From positions 1 to 38,736 of the forward strand of contig JAQVRJ010000003.1 in NCBI GenBank assembly GCA_028701115.1: a DNA stretch of 38,736 nucleotides. Direction: 5' to 3'. Positions 36,928-38,736 of this stretch are shown here, in pieces. This DNA comes from Clostridia bacterium. Its GTDB lineage: Bacteria; Bacillota; Clostridia; TANB77; SIG350. A program made the position numbers and the translations under genes. Position 1 is the stretch's first letter; the number at the start of each line of letters is the position of its first letter. The notes under the pieces were generated by a model. It saw nothing but the letters and a program-made list of their open reading frames with translations. It made no database searches and was not told the origin of the DNA.

Positions 36928-38145
36928 CTATTTTTCTTTATTTAACATATTAGGTATAACATTATCTAAAAAAACTGCTCTTTTAATTATATTATTCCCA
37001 TACTTATTACGAGTATTGTCTATTACTTTATCTAATTTATTACTTTTTTCTTTTAATCTTTCATCTGCTAAAAAACTAATTTGCCCATCTTTATCATCTT
37101 GCAGTTCATCCAATCGTATGCCGAAACTACGAATAGGTTGACCATTCCAAAATTCATCAAATAATTCCTTAGCAACATTATATATTTCTTTAGTTATATT
37201 TGTAGAATTTAATAACTTTCTTTGATGCGATTGAGTAACAAAATCTGCAGACTTTAATTGAACATTAATAACATTAGTATATTTATTCTCTGCTCTTAAT
37301 CTTTTACCTACTAATTCAGATATAGATAATAAAATATTATATGCTATACTTTTATTCAAAATATCTACATTAGTAGTAATAGAATTTCCAATACCTTTAT
37401 ATTCTTGTCTACTATTATCTACATCTGAATCATCTATACCATTAGCATATTCATACATTTGCATTCCCATTTTACCAAATGTCTTCTTTAATATTTTCAA
37501 ATCAAAGTTAGCTAAATCACCTATTGTGAATATATTTAAGTTATGTAATTTAGGAACACTTTTCCTTCCTGTCATAAATAATTCTTCTATAGGTAATATC
37601 CACATTTTATCTTTAATCTCATTTTTATATATTGTACAAATCTTATTAGGTTTTTCTAAATCTGATGCCATTTTTGCAAGTAACTTATTATCCCCAATTC
37701 CAACATTAACAGTAAAACCTAATTCTGTATATATCCTATTACTTATCTTTTTAGCACATTCATCTGCTGTACCAAAAAGCTTTTGTGAATAAGTATAATC
37801 TAAAAAACATTCATCGATAGAAAACCTTTCAATTTTATCTGAATAATCACATAAAATTTTATACATAGCATTTGAATAATGAGAATACACTCTAAAATCT
37901 GGTAAAAAAACTTGCAAATTATTACACTTTTTTTTTGCACTATATATTGTCTCAGCAGTTTTAATTCCAAACTTTTTTGCATTTTCAGATTTTGCCAAAA
38001 CTATACCAGATCTTTGTTTTTCATCTCCACCAATTATACTATTTATATTTCTAATATCTATCTTATATCCATGTTTAAGCATATCACATGCACTCCATGA
38101 TAAAAAAGCATTATTAACATCTATATGCATTATTATTTTTTTCAT
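36928..38145 (-). CDS. Y-family DNA polymerase (DinB/Pol IV-like)
   Basis: MKKIIMHIDVNNAFLSWSACDMLKHG, IERFSIDECFLDYT, VNVGIGDNKLLAKMASDLEKPN. Confidence 0.92.
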   Translation of the reverse strand: MKKIIMHIDVNNAFLSWSACDMLKHGYKIDIRNINSIIGGDEKQRSGIVLAKSENAKKFGIKTAETIYSAKKKCNNLQVFLPDFRVYSHYSNAMYKILCDYSDKIERFSIDECFLDYTYSQKLFGTADECAKKISNRIYTELGFTVNVGIGDNKLLAKMASDLEKPNKICTIYKNEIKDKMWILPIEELFMTGRKSVPKLHNLNIFTIGDLANFDLKILKKTFGKMGMQMYEYANGIDDSDVDNSRQEYKGIGNSITTNVDILNKSIAYNILLSISELVGKRLRAENKYTNVINVQLKSADFVTQSHQRKLLNSTNITKEIYNVAKELFDEFWNGQPIRSFGIRLDELQDDKDGQISFLADERLKEKSNKLDKVIDNTRNKYGNNIIKRAVFLDNVIPNMLNKEK

Positions 38146-38205
38146 AAAGCATCACCGAACCTTTGTTTGCATTTTATCATAAACAAATTTCATTTGCAAT
38201 ACAAA

Positions 38206-38234
38206 AGATGAATAATTATAATAATTATTCATCT
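38206..38234 (-). terminator. Terminator at the end of the small membrane-protein gene
   Basis: 14-bp inverted repeat agatgaataattat / ataattattcatct with T-tract on minus. Confidence 0.7.
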
Positions 38235-38569
38235 GTAAAATTTAAAACACAATAGCATACTACCATAAATATGGCGACTACTAATACATTTATAATTCCT
38301 CCTATTACTAACAAAATTAGTAATAGAGCAGAAATGATAAATGCTAAACTTGGAATAAAAATCTGCAATAGTAGCATTAGCATGAATACTAAAAACAATA
38401 CTATTATGCATATAATCCGTCCTTTTTTAGTTACAATACTATCCAAAAGCATTCTAATGATTGTATTAGTTCCTAATATTGCAAGTGCCAAAAGAATAAA
38501 TGAAACTACAATCATCGAAAATACATTATCACCAAAAATCTCTGATATGACAAACATGATAATTACCAA
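38225..38569 (-). CDS. Hypothetical membrane protein, ~114 aa
   Basis: ORF with three or more hydrophobic segments; no recognised family. Confidence 0.55.
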   Translation of the reverse strand: MVIIMFVISEIFGDNVFSMIVVSFILLALAILGTNTIIRMLLDSIVTKKGRIICIIVLFLVFMLMLLLQIFIPSLAFIISALLLILLVIGGIINVLVVAIFMVVCYCVLNFTDE

Positions 38570-38736
38570 TTTTATGCAATCATTATATCACACACATAAA
38601 TATAATGCAATAAATATTAAAAGTAAAATGAATAATGTATGTGTCAAGTAAATGTAGGCAATTTTTTTTTTGATTTTTTTACAATCCAATATTTATTTTT
38701 AAGCATGCTTCGCAAACGTAGCTTAATAGCTACATT

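Noticed and set aside
1-38736. Whole DGR (RT, TR, Avd), CRISPR array, transposon or prophage
   Set aside because: No reverse transcriptase-like ORF, no adenine-differing second copy of the VR seen, no regularly spaced repeats, and no transposase or integrase ORFs.
38697-38736. GTAGCT-TAAT-AGCTAC hairpin at the window end
   Set aside because: Truncated by the window edge; could be a terminator or part of another feature, not assignable.

Overview
AT-rich Firmicutes/Clostridia-type chromosomal segment, with nearly all genes on the minus strand. Core genes: dnaE, ssrA (tmRNA), prfB with its programmed frameshift, uvrB, scpA, tig-clpP-clpX, rplU-rpmA, an anaerobic NrdD/NrdG ribonucleotide reductase cluster, two tRNA-Ser, carD, galE, and a Y-family polymerase. 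No CRISPR array, transposase, integrase or reverse transcriptase was seen. The most interesting signals are: (1) a prepilin-like N-terminal module and an FGE/C-type-lectin-like module in one reading frame, split by a single TAA. Its last ~53 codons are abruptly GC-rich and look like a diversity-generating-retroelement (DGR) variable region, with no RT or template repeat in the window. (2) Three ABC-superfamily genes (two ABC-F, one exporter), each preceded by an unannotated small ORF with a strong Shine-Dalgarno plus hairpin(s), resembling leader-peptide attenuators. One small ORF is a 26-aa peptide behind a perfect TTGACA-17-TATAAT promoter and could instead be an exported peptide. (3) An ABC-F protein whose second composite ATP site has lost its motifs. 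(4) An nrdD-nrdH-nrdG-FTR cluster suggesting ferredoxin/glutaredoxin-driven class III RNR. (5) L27 with a Lys/Thr-rich tail, no N-terminal extension and no prp gene. (6) A tandem 18-bp duplication inside the Cys motif of a DUF5131-like protein. All calls are by eye; no database search was run.
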